A DNA stretch of 64,000 bases from Streptomyces sp. AC555_RSS877 (GCF_019049245.1 NZ_JAGMUK010000030.1:212094-276093); one strand, 5' to 3'; counted from the stretch's first letter, positions 36,877-51,864 are shown. Numbers and translations: made by a program. The notes: generated by a model from the sequence alone, not told the origin.

Positions 36877-37608
36877 ATGGCCATCATCGAGACCGAGGCG
36901 CCACTGCACGAGGCGCACCGCGACAACCACACGCACCGGGATGTGAACGGTGGCTGGCTCAGGCCCGCCGTCTTCGGTGCGATGGACGGCCTGGTCTCCA
37001 ACCTCGCCCTGATGACCGGTGTCGCGGGCGGTTCGGTGGGTCAGCAGACCATTGTCATCACCGGGCTCGCGGGGCTCGCCGCCGGCGCCTTTTCCATGGC
37101 CGCCGGCGAGTACACCTCGGTCGCCTCGCAGCGCGAGCTCGTCGAGGCCGAGCTGGACGTGGAGCGCGGGGAGCTGAGGAAGCACCCGAAGGACGAAGAG
37201 GCCGAACTCGCGGCCCTGTACGAAGGGCGGGGGGTCGAGCCGGAGCTGGCCCGGGAGGTGGCCCGGCAGCTGTCCCGCGACCCCGAGCAGGCGCTGGAGA
37301 TACACGCCCGCGAGGAACTGGGCATCGACCCCGGTGACCTGCCGTCGCCGCTGGTCGCCGCCGTGTCCTCGTTCGGGGCGTTCGCGCTGGGCGCCCTGCT
37401 TCCCGTACTGCCGTATCTGCTCGGTGCCGGCGACCTGTGGCCCGCCGTGCTGCTCGCGCTCTTCGGGCTCTTCGCGTGTGGCGCGGTCGTGGCCAAGGTG
37501 ACGGCACGGACCTGGTGGTTCAGCGGGCTGCGGCAGCTCGCTCTGGGGGGTGCCGCGGCCGGTGTGACGTACGCCCTGGGCAGCTTGTTCGGAACGGTCG
37601 TAGGATAG
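36877..37608 (+). CDS. VIT1/CCC1-family iron/manganese transporter
   Basis: 243 aa. The N-terminus is His-rich (HEAHRDNHTHRDVN). The first membrane segment has the VIT1 hallmark LRPAVFGAMDGLVSNLALMTGVAG; a second, AGLAAGAFSMAAGEYTSVASQ, is followed by the long cytosolic helical metal-binding loop rich in Glu (RELVEAELDVERGELRKHPKDEEAEL). Three more hydrophobic segments follow. It should move Fe2+ or Mn2+ out of the cytosol. Ribosome site GGGGGA precedes the ATG. An iron-box-like operator upstream supports iron control. Confidence 0.9.
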   Translation: MAIIETEAPLHEAHRDNHTHRDVNGGWLRPAVFGAMDGLVSNLALMTGVAGGSVGQQTIVITGLAGLAAGAFSMAAGEYTSVASQRELVEAELDVERGELRKHPKDEEAELAALYEGRGVEPELAREVARQLSRDPEQALEIHAREELGIDPGDLPSPLVAAVSSFGAFALGALLPVLPYLLGAGDLWPAVLLALFGLFACGAVVAKVTARTWWFSGLRQLALGGAAAGVTYALGSLFGTVVG

Positions 37609-37620
37609 GTCGGCTGCAAC

Positions 37621-37640
37621 TTATGCGATGGGCCGCATAA
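37621..37640. other. Inverted repeat after the VIT1-type gene
   Basis: TTATGCG-ATGGGC-CGCATAA, a perfect 7-bp dyad 13 bp after the stop. It could be a weak terminator or an operator; its AT content is higher than usual here. The rest of the 373-bp gap up to gltB shows only the elements at 37867-37907. Confidence 0.5.
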
Positions 37641-37866
37641 CTAGCCGTTACTCGCTGGTTTCGAATGCTTAACCACCGGGCATGAGCCGTAAGCGCTGTG
37701 GGCAATGAGGCCCGCGGCGCACCCGCGGGGTGGGCGACGACGCTCTCTCCGCCCCCTCGGGTCGACGGACATCGATCTGTCCGCTTCGATCCCCCTATAC
37801 CTTGCGCCGCCGAGCGCGGTACCCCCGCCGCGACCCTGCGGCGTCCGCATGTTGGAACGGAGTATC

Positions 37867-37882
37867 CGGTTCCCGAGAACCG
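37867..37882. promoter_or_regulatory. Palindrome at the gltB promoter
   Basis: CGGTTC-CCGA-GAACCG, a perfect 6-bp dyad ending 10 bp before the likely -10 (TAACCT, 37893-37898), i.e. around the -35 position. It has the look of an operator. Confidence 0.45.
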
Positions 37883-37891
37883 CTCCATCAT

Positions 37892-37907
37892 GTAACCTGC
37901 ACGAAAT
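37892..37907 (+). promoter_or_regulatory. GlnR-box-like site overlapping a gltB -10
   Basis: GTAAC-6 nt-GAAAT fits the GlnR half-box pattern gTnAC-n6-GaAAc. The same bases include TAACCT, a plausible -10 giving a ~75-nt leader. Nitrogen control of glutamate synthase by GlnR is sensible, but the overlap makes either reading uncertain. Confidence 0.35.
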
Positions 37908-37981
37908 TTTGCACTCACGCAGAGGGCCAACGTCGTCCCTCGGCAATCTGCATATGCCACATGACGACGACGGGAGAGCCG

Positions 37982-42569
<4,588 letters not shown>

Positions 42570-42577
<8 letters not shown>

Positions 42578-44033
42578 CCCGAAGGGCTTTCTGAACCACG
42601 GGCGCGAGGTCGCCAGGTCCCGCCCCGTCGACGTACGTCTGAAGGACTGGAACGAGGTCTACGTTCCCGGCTCCCTGCTGCCGATCATCAGCAAGCAGGC
42701 CAGCCGGTGCATGGACTGCGGCATCCCGTTCTGTCACAACGGCTGTCCGCTGGGGAACCTGATCCCGGAGTGGAACGACTACGCCTACCGCGAGGACTGG
42801 GCGAACGCCTCCGAGCGCCTGCACGCCACGAACAACTTCCCGGAGTTCACGGGTCGCCTGTGCCCCGCTCCCTGCGAGTCGGCGTGTGTGCTCGGCATCA
42901 ACCAGCCGCCGGTGACCATCAAGAACGTCGAGGTCTCGATCATCGACAAGGCGTGGGAGACCGGTGACGTCGCCCCACAGGCGCCCGAGCGCCTGTCGGG
43001 CAAGACCGTCGCGGTCATCGGCTCGGGCCCGGCGGGCCTGGCCGCCGCCCAGCAGCTGACCCGGGCCGGCCACACCGTCGCCGTCTACGAGCGCGCGGAC
43101 CGCATCGGAGGCCTCCTCCGGTACGGCATCCCCGAGTTCAAGATGGAGAAGCGGCACATCAATCGCCGTATCGAGCAGATGCGCGCGGAGGGCACCCGCT
43201 TCCGTACCGGCATCGAGATCGGCCGCGACCTCAAGGCGACCGACCTGAAGAAGCGGTACGACGCGATCGTCATCGCCGCCGGTGCCACGACCGCGCGTGA
43301 CCTTCCGGTCCCCGGCCGCGAGCTCAAGGGCATCCACCAGGCCATGGAGTACCTGCCCCTGGCCAACAAGGTGCAGGAGGGCGACTTCGTGGCGCCCCCG
43401 ATCTCGGCCGAGGGCAAGCACGTCGTCGTGATCGGCGGCGGCGACACCGGTGCCGACTGCGTGGGCACCGCCCACCGTCAGGGCGCGGCCTCCGTCACGC
43501 AGCTGGAGATCATGCCCCGCCCGAACGAGGACCGGAACCCGGTCTCCCAGCCGTGGCCGACCTTCCCGATGCTCTACAAGGTCACCTCCGCGCACGAGGA
43601 GGGCGGCGAGCGGGTCTACTCCGTCTCCACCACCCACTTCGAGGGCGACGAGGACGGCAACGTCCAGTGGCTGCACCTCAGCGAGGTCGAGTTCATCGAG
43701 GGCAAGCTGACTCCTAAGCCGGGCACGGAGCGCAAGATCCCCGCCCAGCTGGTCACCCTCGCCATGGGCTTCACCGGCACCGACCGCGAGAACGGCCTGG
43801 TCGAGCAGTTCGGCCTGGAGCTCGACGAGCGCGGCAACATCGCCCGCGACGCCGACTTCCAGACCAACGTGCCGGGCGTGTACGTCGCCGGTGACGCCGG
43901 CCGCGGACAGTCGCTCATCGTCTGGGCGATCGCGGAGGGCCGCTCCGCCGCGCGTGGCGTGGACCGGTTCCTGACCGGTACCAGTGAGCTGCACGCCCCG
44001 ATCCGTCCGACGGACCGCTCGCTGATGGTCTGA
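42570..44033 (+). CDS. gltD: Glutamate synthase small subunit
   Basis: 487 aa. N-terminal cysteine sets [14 protein letters not shown] and [12 protein letters not shown] bind 4Fe-4S clusters; FAD site [21 protein letters not shown] site [15 protein letters not shown] and the C-terminal [18 protein letters not shown]. It passes electrons from NADPH to GltB. The 8-bp overlap with gltB indicates coupled translation. A strong hairpin follows. Confidence 0.97.
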
Positions 44034-44080
44034 CGCCACAGCGAAAGAACGTCCCGTACAACGGCGTACGGAACACGAGA

Positions 44081-44122
44081 CGGCGCCTGCCCCAGTCCCC
44101 GACCGGACATGGGCAGGCGCCG
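44081..44122 (+). terminator. Hairpin after gltBD
   Basis: Perfect 12-bp inverted repeat, CGGCGCCTGCCC and GGGCAGGCGCCG, with an 18-nt loop, 47 bp after gltD. Confidence 0.75.
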
Positions 44123-44228
44123 CCGCATGTGCGGGTGACGTTCCCCGCTCACTCGTCCGCTCGCACCGTTGGCCCAGGGATGACCGTCGTGTCAATCTGG
44201 ATGGGATCCGACGGGGAGGCGACGACGT

Positions 44229-45884
44229 ATGGACGGCGTACCACCGGTGGACGAGACGAGGGGCTTTGCCCGCTCCCGCAGGGAGCCCCCCGCCAAGGGC
44301 GAGAAGCTCGCCGACTGGGCGGACGGGCGGCTCGGGCTCTACGCGCTGGCCAAGGCCAACATGCGCAAGGTCTTTCCGGACCACTGGTCGTTCATGCTGG
44401 GCGAGGTCTGCCTCTACAGCTTCCTCGTCCTGATCCTCACCGGTGTCTACCTCACCCTGTTCTTCGATCCGAGTACCAGCGAGGTCGTCTACAACGGCTC
44501 CTACGAACCGCTCAACGGCGTCCTGATGACCCGGGCCTACGAGTCCACGCTCGACATCAGCTTCGACGTGCGCGGCGGGCTGCTCATCCGGCAGATCCAC
44601 CACTGGGCCGCGCTGGTCTTCGTCACCGGCATGATGGTGCACATGATGCGGGTGTTCTTCACCGGCGCCTTCCGCAAGCCCCGCGAGCTCAACTGGGTGT
44701 TCGGCTGGACCCTGCTGTTCCTCGGCATCCTCACCGGCCTGACCGGCTACTCGCTCCCCGACGACCTGCTGTCCGGCACCGGGCTGCGCTTCGCACACGG
44801 TGCGATCCTGTCCGTGCCGGTCGTGGGAACGTACCTGGCGTTCTTCCTCTTCGGCGGGGAGTTCCCCGGGGAGGACTTCATCGCGCGGCTGTACCCGGTC
44901 CACATCCTGCTGCTGCCCGGGATCATGCTCGGCCTGGTGGTCGCCCATCTGATCCTGGTCTTCTACCACAAGCACACGCAGTACCCGGGGCCCGGCCGCG
45001 ACAACAAGTCCGTCGTCGGCATGCCCTTCCTGCCGGTCTACATGGCGAAGGCGGGCGGCTTCTTCTTCCTGGTCTTCGGCATGCTGGCGATCCTGGGCGG
45101 CCTCGCGCAGATCAACCCCGTATGGGCTTTCGGGCCGTACCGCCCGGACCTGGTGACCACCGGCGCCCAGCCCGACTGGTACCTGGGCTTCTCCGAGGGG
45201 CTGATCCGGGTGATGCCGGGATGGGAGATCAACTTCTGGGGTCACACCCTGGAGCTGGGCGTCTTCATCCCCTTCTCCCTCTTCCCGCTGATCATGATCG
45301 CCATCGGCGTGTATCCGTTCATCGAGGCGTGGATCACCGGCGACAAACGCGAGCACCACATCCTGGACCGGCCGCGCAACGCACCCGTGCGCACCGGTCT
45401 CGGCGTCGCCTGGCTGAGTCTGTACGCGGTGCTGCTGATCGGCGGCGGCAACGACATCGTGGCCACCCATCTGCATCTGTCCATCAACGCGATCACCTGG
45501 TTCGTGCGCGTCGCCGTCTTCGTGGTGCCGGTCCTCGCCTTCATGGTGACGAAACGGATCTGTCTCGGACTCCAGCGCCGCGACCGGGACAAGGTGCTGC
45601 ACGGCAGGGAGTCCGGCACCGTCAAACGGCTCCCGCACGGCGAGTTCGTCGAGGTCCACGAACCCCTCTCGCAGGCACAGCTGTACACGCTCACCCAGCA
45701 CGAGCAGGAGCCGCCGTACGAGATCGGGCCGCTCGTCGACGCGGGCGGTGTACGGCGGCGGGTCAAGGCCTCCCAGCGGATGCGGGCGCGGCTGGCCAGG
45801 GCGATGTTCGGGCCCGACAAGCGGATCGCGAAACCCACGGTCGAGGAGTACCGGGAGCTCACGAGCGGCGATCACCACCACTGA
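44229..45884 (+). CDS. Orphan cytochrome b subunit (QcrB-like)
   Basis: 551 aa integral membrane protein of the bc1-complex cytochrome b family, long actinobacterial type. Haem-ligand histidine pairs are in IHHWAALVFVTGMMVHMM and VHILLLPGIMLGLVVAH; the quinol-site motif region reads PDWYLGFSEGL. The ~120-residue C-terminal tail is hydrophilic. The usual partners qcrC and qcrA are absent, and the gene stands alone behind GGGGAGGCG, so it is probably a second copy. It may replace QcrB under some condition or have another electron-transfer role. The 3' end overlaps the convergent ipdE2-like gene by 26 bp. Confidence 0.9.
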   Translation: MDGVPPVDETRGFARSRREPPAKGEKLADWADGRLGLYALAKANMRKVFPDHWSFMLGEVCLYSFLVLILTGVYLTLFFDPSTSEVVYNGSYEPLNGVLMTRAYESTLDISFDVRGGLLIRQIHHWAALVFVTGMMVHMMRVFFTGAFRKPRELNWVFGWTLLFLGILTGLTGYSLPDDLLSGTGLRFAHGAILSVPVVGTYLAFFLFGGEFPGEDFIARLYPVHILLLPGIMLGLVVAHLILVFYHKHTQYPGPGRDNKSVVGMPFLPVYMAKAGGFFFLVFGMLAILGGLAQINPVWAFGPYRPDLVTTGAQPDWYLGFSEGLIRVMPGWEINFWGHTLELGVFIPFSLFPLIMIAIGVYPFIEAWITGDKREHHILDRPRNAPVRTGLGVAWLSLYAVLLIGGGNDIVATHLHLSINAITWFVRVAVFVVPVLAFMVTKRICLGLQRRDRDKVLHGRESGTVKRLPHGEFVEVHEPLSQAQLYTLTQHEQEPPYEIGPLVDAGGVRRRVKASQRMRARLARAMFGPDKRIAKPTVEEYRELTSGDHHH

Positions 45885-46842
45885 GGAGCACGGTTGCCCG
45901 GCACTCGTCGGGGCTGCCCCAGGCGGTGCGCAGCGCACGGGCCTTGGTGAGCCAGAGAGACAGGTCGTACTCCGCCGTGTAGCCGATCGCGCCGTGCAGT
46001 TGGAGGGCCGTGCGAGCGGTGGTGTACGCCGCCTCGCAGGCCGTGACCTTGGCTGCGGCGACGTCCTGCTCGGTCATCGTCAGGGCGGCGCCGAAGAGCA
46101 GCGGGCGCGCGAACTCAAGACCGGTCTTCGCGTCCGCCAGCTGGTGCTTGACGGCCTGGAACGAGCCGACGGGGACACCGAACTGGACGCGCTGCCTGAC
46201 GTACGCGACGGTCCTGTCGAGGAGGGCGAGGCCGACGCCGAGGGCCTGGGCGGCGGTGGCGAGGCGGGCCCAGATGAGAGCCAGGGCGGTCGCCGTGGTG
46301 ACCTGCGGGCCGGTGGCGAGGAGTTCTCCTCCGGGCGGTGCGGGAAAGAGCCGACGGGCGGGGTCGAGGGAGGGCCGCGGGGCACCGGGCGCAGGGGCCA
46401 GGCGCAGCTCGCCCGCCCCCGACACCGCCAGCCGAACGTCGGCCATGTCTGCGTCCAGCGCGTACGGCCCCACGGCCAGGGTCGCCGTCGACTCGCCCGA
46501 GGCCAGGGCGGGCAGCAGGCGCTTGGCCGGACCCGTGTCGTCCAGGGCGGTGAGGAGCGCGGCTGCCGCCACCGTCTCCACCAAGGGGCCCGGCACCGCG
46601 TGCCGCCCCAACTCCACGAAGGCGACGGCGAGTTCCACGGGACGGGGGCCCAGCCCGTCGTACACCTCCGGTACCGCCAGCGCGAACACGCCCGCCTCCG
46701 CGATGCGGCGCCACAGCGCACGGCCGCTCATGTGCTCGCCCCGGCTCCGGTCCCGTACCACCGAAGGGGTGTCCGCGGCTGTCAGCATCGCGTCCAGCGC
46801 GTCGGCGAACGCGCGCTGGTCGCTGTCCAGCAGGAAGCGCAT
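45859..46842 (-). CDS. ipdE2: Acyl-CoA dehydrogenase, IpdE2-like subunit
   Basis: 327 aa, shorter than a normal acyl-CoA dehydrogenase, as in the FadE33/IpdE2 type. The N-terminal FLLDSDQRAFADALDAML and the C-terminal VRQRVQFGVPVGSFQAVKHQLADAK and LQLHGAIGYTAEYDLSLW are ACAD features. It pairs with the next gene to form an alpha2beta2 flavoenzyme that in mycobacteria oxidises a steroid ring-degradation CoA ester. A TGATG junction couples it to ipdE1. The assignment rests on the cluster and on my memory of the family. Confidence 0.78.
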   Translation of the reverse strand: MRFLLDSDQRAFADALDAMLTAADTPSVVRDRSRGEHMSGRALWRRIAEAGVFALAVPEVYDGLGPRPVELAVAFVELGRHAVPGPLVETVAAAALLTALDDTGPAKRLLPALASGESTATLAVGPYALDADMADVRLAVSGAGELRLAPAPGAPRPSLDPARRLFPAPPGGELLATGPQVTTATALALIWARLATAAQALGVGLALLDRTVAYVRQRVQFGVPVGSFQAVKHQLADAKTGLEFARPLLFGAALTMTEQDVAAAKVTACEAAYTTARTALQLHGAIGYTAEYDLSLWLTKARALRTAWGSPDECRATVLLSGGDRRS

Positions 46843-47981
46843 CAGCGGCGTCCTTTCGGCAGGCCCAGCAGGCGTTCGGCGATGATGTCGCGCTGGATCT
46901 CGTTGGTGCCCGCGTAGATGGGGCCGGCGAGGGAGAAGACGTAGCCCTCGGACCAGTCGGTGTCGGCCGGCTCGCCCTCCGGACCGAGGAGATCGAGGGC
47001 CGTCTCGTGCAGGGCGATGTCGTACTCGGACCAGAAGACCTTGTTCAGGCTGGACTCGGGGCCGATCGACTCGCCGTCGAGAAACCGGGAGGCGGCGGCG
47101 TAGGTGAAGAGCTGGTAGGCGCGGGCACCGATGAGGGCGTCGGCCACGCGATGGCCGGCGTCCGGCGGGCGGCCCTGTGCCTGCCAGAGCTCGCAGAGCC
47201 GGGCGGCGCTCGCGAGGAAGCGGCCTGGGGAGCGCAGGGTCAGCCCGCGTTCGTTGCCGGCTGTCGACATGGCGACCCGCCAGCCCTGCCCGGGCTCGCC
47301 GATCACGTCCCCGTCGGGCACGAACACCTCGTCCAGGAAGAGCTCCGCGAAGGCCGGCTTTCCGTCCAGGCGCCCGATCGGGCGGACCGTGACTCCCGGG
47401 GCGCGCAGGTCGAACATCAGGTAGGTGAGGCCCTGGTGGGGCCTGGGGGTGTCGGGCTCGCTGCGGAACAGGCCGAACGCGCGGTCCGCGAAGGCCGCAC
47501 GCGAGGACCAGGTCTTCTGCCCGCTCAGCAGCCAGCCGCCGTCCGTACGGACCGCCCTCGAGCGCAGGGACGCCAGGTCCGACCCCGCCTCCGGCTCCGA
47601 CCATGCCTGCGCCCAGACCACCTCGCCCGAGGCCATGGGCGGGAGCACGCGCGCGCGTTGCTCCTCGGTGCCGTGGTCGAAGAGGGTCGGGGCGAGGAGG
47701 TTGACGCCGTTCTGGCCGACCCTTCCCGGTGCGCCCGCCGCGTAGTACTCCTCCTCGAAGAGCAGCCACCGGATCAGGCCCGCGTCCCGGCCGCCGTACG
47801 CCGTCGGCCAGTTCGCCACCGACCAGCGGTCGGCGGCGAGTTCGGCCTCCCACGCGCGGTGCGCCGCGAAGCCCTCCTCGGTCTCCAGGGAGGGGAGGGG
47901 ATCGGACGGCACGTGCGCGTGCAGCCAGGCCCGGGCCTCGGCGCGGAACGCCTCGTCGGCGGGGGAGTGGGCCAGGTCCAC
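46842..47981 (-). CDS. ipdE1: Acyl-CoA dehydrogenase, IpdE1-like subunit
   Basis: About 379 aa full ACAD: WPTAYGGRDAG, WAQAWSEPEAGSDLAS (FAD/substrate loop), SGQKTWSSRAAFAD, SSLNKVFWSEYD and YAGTNEIQRDIIAERLLGLP. The long form with C-terminal YAGTNEIQ resembles FadE30/IpdE1. GTG 47981 is preferred over GTG 47987 because GGGAAGGAGG then sits 6 nt upstream instead of touching the start. Its promoter region holds a KstR2-type palindrome shared with the divergent ipdF gene. Confidence 0.82.
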   Translation of the reverse strand: MDLAHSPADEAFRAEARAWLHAHVPSDPLPSLETEEGFAAHRAWEAELAADRWSVANWPTAYGGRDAGLIRWLLFEEEYYAAGAPGRVGQNGVNLLAPTLFDHGTEEQRARVLPPMASGEVVWAQAWSEPEAGSDLASLRSRAVRTDGGWLLSGQKTWSSRAAFADRAFGLFRSEPDTPRPHQGLTYLMFDLRAPGVTVRPIGRLDGKPAFAELFLDEVFVPDGDVIGEPGQGWRVAMSTAGNERGLTLRSPGRFLASAARLCELWQAQGRPPDAGHRVADALIGARAYQLFTYAAASRFLDGESIGPESSLNKVFWSEYDIALHETALDLLGPEGEPADTDWSEGYVFSLAGPIYAGTNEIQRDIIAERLLGLPKGRR

Positions 47982-47998
47982 GGTCACCCTCCTTCCCT

Positions 47999-48012
47999 AA
48001 CAAGTGTTTGGT
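47999..48012. promoter_or_regulatory. KstR2-type operator, ipdE1/ipdF divergent promoter
   Basis: AACAAGTGTTTGGT matches the mycobacterial KstR2 pattern AnCAAGnnCTTGnT at all but one fixed position. A -10-like TAGGTT follows at 48012-48017 on the + strand. A sister site occurs at 54229-54242. Confidence 0.6.
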
Positions 48013-48028
48013 AGGTTAGCGTGCTGTC

Positions 48029-48811
48029 ATGACGAACGTCGAGGCTCCCGCGTACGTTCCCGGGCACGGGCTGCTCGGCGGGCGCGCGGCCGTCATCACC
48101 GCGGCAGCCGGCGCGGGGATCGGCGGGGCCACCGCGCGCCGCTTCCTGGAGGAGGGAGCGCGCGTGCTGATCAGCGACGCGCACGCGCGGCGACTGAAGG
48201 AGCACGAGGCCGAGCTGAGCCGGGACTTCCCCGGGGCGGTGGCGGCCCTCCCGTGTGATGTCACCGACGAGGCACAGGTGCGGGCCCTGTTCGACGCCGC
48301 CGTGCGGGAACACGGACGGCTGGACGTCGTCGTCAACAACGCGGGTCTCGGCGGCACTTCGCATCTCGTCGACATGACCGACGAGCAGTGGTCGACCGTG
48401 CTGGACGTGACGTTGAACGGCACGTTCCGGTGCATGAGGGCAGCCCTTCGCCTGATGAGAGGCACCGGCGGCGTGATCGTCAACAACGCCTCCGTCGTCG
48501 GCTGGCGCGCCCAGGCCGGGCAGGCGCACTACGCCGCCGCGAAGGCGGGCGTGATGGCGCTGACCCGGTGCGCGGCGATGGAGGCGGCCGAGTACGGGGT
48601 GCGGGTCAACGCCGTGTCGCCGAGCCTTGCCATGCATCCGCATCTGGTGAAGGTGACCTCGGCGGAACTGCTGGAGGAGCTGACCTCGCGCGAGGCCTTC
48701 GGGCGGTACGCCGAGCCGTGGGAGGTGGCCAACGTCATCGTGTTCCTGGCGTCGGGCTACTCCTCGTACCTGACGGGCGAGGTCGTCTCCGTCAGCAGCC
48801 AGCACGCCTAG
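48029..48811 (+). CDS. ipdF: SDR dehydrogenase, IpdF-like
   Basis: 260 aa short-chain dehydrogenase. The cofactor loop is atypical, ITAAAGAGIGGATARRFLEEGARV. VNNAGLGGTSHLVDMTDEQW, the catalytic Ser region NNASVVGWRAQAGQAHYAAAKAG (YxxxK) and FGRYAEPWEVANVIVFLASGYSSYLTGE follow. The sequence strongly recalls mycobacterial Rv3559c/IpdF, which oxidises a hydroxy group on a steroid ring-D CoA ester. ATG 48029 is 12 bp after a -10-like TAGGTT. kstR2 follows 15 bp later. Confidence 0.82.
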   Translation: MTNVEAPAYVPGHGLLGGRAAVITAAAGAGIGGATARRFLEEGARVLISDAHARRLKEHEAELSRDFPGAVAALPCDVTDEAQVRALFDAAVREHGRLDVVVNNAGLGGTSHLVDMTDEQWSTVLDVTLNGTFRCMRAALRLMRGTGGVIVNNASVVGWRAQAGQAHYAAAKAGVMALTRCAAMEAAEYGVRVNAVSPSLAMHPHLVKVTSAELLEELTSREAFGRYAEPWEVANVIVFLASGYSSYLTGEVVSVSSQHA

Positions 48812-48826
48812 GACGAGAATGGATCC

Positions 48827-49465
48827 GTGCCTCCTACGAAGAAAAGCCCCCAGGTGACCGCCACAGAGCCGCCCGCGGCCGCCTCCGCTCGCGACCGCCG
48901 TCGCGAACTCCTCGGCACCGCCGCCGAGGTCTTCGCCGAGCAGGGCTACAACGCCACCACCGTCCGCAAGATCGCGGACCACGCGGGCATGCTCGCGGGC
49001 AGCCTCTACTACCACTTCGACTCCAAGGAATCGATGCTGGAGGAGATCCTGCGGACCTTCCTCGACGAGCTGTGGGACGGCTACGACACCGTCCTCGGCG
49101 GTGAGCTCGGGCCGCGCGAGACCCTCGAAGCTCTGGTCACCGAGTCGTTCCGGGAGATCGACCGGCACCGCGCCGCCGTCGCGATCTACCAGAAGGAGAG
49201 CAGGCAACTCGTCGCGCAGGAGCGGTTCGCGTTCCTCGCCGAGTCGCAGCGCAGGTTCGAGAAGGCGTGGCTGTCCACGCTGGAACGCGGGGTCGCCGCC
49301 GAGGTGTTCCGGGCCGACCTCGACGTCCGGCTCACCTACCGGTTCGTGCGCGACACGGTGTGGGTCGCCGCGTCCTGGTACCGGCCCGGCGGACAGCACA
49401 GCCCGGAGGAGATCGCCCGGCAGTACCTGTCGATGGTGCTGGACGGGATCGCCGTACGCGAATAG
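48827..49465 (+). CDS. kstR2: TetR-family repressor, KstR2-like
   Basis: 212 aa. The N-terminal HTH (about 20-66) reads RRRELLGTAAEVFAEQGYNATTVRKIADHAGMLAGSLYYHF; the ligand domain ends LDVRLTYRFVRDTVWVAASWYRPGG and QQYLSM-type sequence. This closely follows KstR2, which represses the HIP-degradation genes and is released by HIP-CoA. Matching palindromes lie in both divergent promoters of the cluster. GAGAAT 6 nt before the GTG may give it an extra leaderless promoter. Confidence 0.82.
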   Translation: MPPTKKSPQVTATEPPAAASARDRRRELLGTAAEVFAEQGYNATTVRKIADHAGMLAGSLYYHFDSKESMLEEILRTFLDELWDGYDTVLGGELGPRETLEALVTESFREIDRHRAAVAIYQKESRQLVAQERFAFLAESQRRFEKAWLSTLERGVAAEVFRADLDVRLTYRFVRDTVWVAASWYRPGGQHSPEEIARQYLSMVLDGIAVRE

Positions 49466-49488
49466 CCCCCATCTGTGAGGGAGTTGCC

Positions 49489-50642
<1,154 letters not shown>

Positions 50643-50646
<4 letters not shown>

Positions 50647-50864
50647 GGCGAGCGGCGAGGGCGGCGGTCGGGGCCTGCGTGACGCCCACCGAGCGGCCGT
50701 GACGCTCACGGGGACGCGCTCAGCCGCTCTCGCACCTCCTCCGCCTCCTTCATGAGGCGAGCGGCGAGGGCGGCGGTCGGGGCCTGCGTGACGCCCACCG
50801 AGCGGCCGTGACGCTCACGGGGACGCGCTCAGCCGCTCTCGCACCTCCTCCGCCTCCTTCATGA
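50643..50864. repeat. Perfect 109-bp tandem duplication between fadA6 and ipdC
   Basis: Bases 50643-50751 are repeated without change at 50752-50860, and ATGA at 50861-50864 starts a third copy. Each unit carries the last 15 codons and stop of ipdC; only the second copy is in the ipdC frame, so the gene stays intact. Identity over 109 bp implies a recent event or an assembly artefact. Confidence 0.97.
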
Positions 50865-51864
50865 TCCGCTCCACCAGCTCCGCGCACGACGGCAGGTCGT
50901 CGATCACCCCGGCGACCTGCCCCGCGGCCATGACCCCGAGATCCGTACGGCCGTCCACCATCGCCGCCCTCAGCAGCATCGGCGTGTTGGCGGCGAGCAG
51001 GACCTGGCTCCACGTCAGGTCCTTGCCGTGTTTCATCGCGAGCCCGTCGCGGACCAGCTGCCGCCAGGTAAGCCCCGACAGCTCGCGGAAGCCCGCCGCT
51101 CTTCGCACGGCCTGGAGCAGGGCCCTCGTGCGGCCGGCGTGCTCCAGGGCCTCGACCAGTTCCGTGCGGAGCATGCGGTGCGGAAGGCCGTCGACCGCCC
51201 GGGTCACCGCCACGTCCCGGACCGTCGCCGCCAGATACCGGGCCTTCACCGCGTCCGGCACCGTCGAGTCCGAGGTGAGCAGGAACCGCGTGCCCATGGC
51301 GACGCCCGCCGCGCCGTAGGCCAGCGCCGCGACCAGGCCCCGCCCGTCGTGGAAGCCGCCCGCCGCCACGACCGGTATCCGCACGGCGTCCACCACCTGC
51401 GGCAACAGCACGGTCGTCGCCACCTCGCCGGTGTGCCCGCCGCCCTCCCCGCCCTGCACGATCACCGCGTCCGCGCCCCATGCGGCGACCTTCTCGGCAT
51501 GCCGCCGGGCGCCCACGGAGGGGATGACCACGACGCCCGCCGCCTTGAGCTCGGCGATCAGCTCGGGCGAGGGCGCGAGGGCGAAGGAGGCGACCCGCAC
51601 GCCCTCGTCGATGAGGATCCGCACCCGGTCGCCCGCGTCCTGCGCGTCCGCGCGCAGATTCACCCCGAACGGCTGGTCCGTACGGGACTTGACCTCCCGT
51701 ACGGCGTCCCGCAGCCGGTCGAGGGTCATCGTCGCGGAGGCCAGGATGCCGAGCGCGCCCGCGTCGGCCGACGCGGAGACCAGACGGGGGCCCGACACCC
51801 AGCCCATGCCGGTCTGCACGAGCGGATGCCGGACGCCGACCAGCCGGGTGAGCGCGGTCTCCAT
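50815..51864 (-). CDS. ipdC: Nitronate monooxygenase-like flavoenzyme, IpdC-like
   Basis: 349 aa NPD-family FMN barrel. VGVRHPLVQTGMGWVSGPRL, ASATMTLDRLRDAVREV, VIVQGGEGGGHTGEVAT and GAAGVAMGTRFLLTSDSTVPD are present. The sequence follows mycobacterial Rv3553/IpdC closely as I recall it, a reductase in HIP breakdown rather than a nitronate oxidase. It is last in echA20-ipdA-ipdB-ipdC; its start forms a TGATG junction with ipdB. The 3' end lies in the tandem duplication. Confidence 0.85.
   Translation of the reverse strand: METALTRLVGVRHPLVQTGMGWVSGPRLVSASADAGALGILASATMTLDRLRDAVREVKSRTDQPFGVNLRADAQDAGDRVRILIDEGVRVASFALAPSPELIAELKAAGVVVIPSVGARRHAEKVAAWGADAVIVQGGEGGGHTGEVATTVLLPQVVDAVRIPVVAAGGFHDGRGLVAALAYGAAGVAMGTRFLLTSDSTVPDAVKARYLAATVRDVAVTRAVDGLPHRMLRTELVEALEHAGRTRALLQAVRRAAGFRELSGLTWRQLVRDGLAMKHGKDLTWSQVLLAANTPMLLRAAMVDGRTDLGVMAAGQVAGVIDDLPSCAELVERIMKEAEEVRERLSASP

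Noticed and set aside
37698..37895. Small + strand open frame in the gltB upstream gap
   Set aside because: No ribosome site, no recognisable sequence, and it covers the likely promoter.
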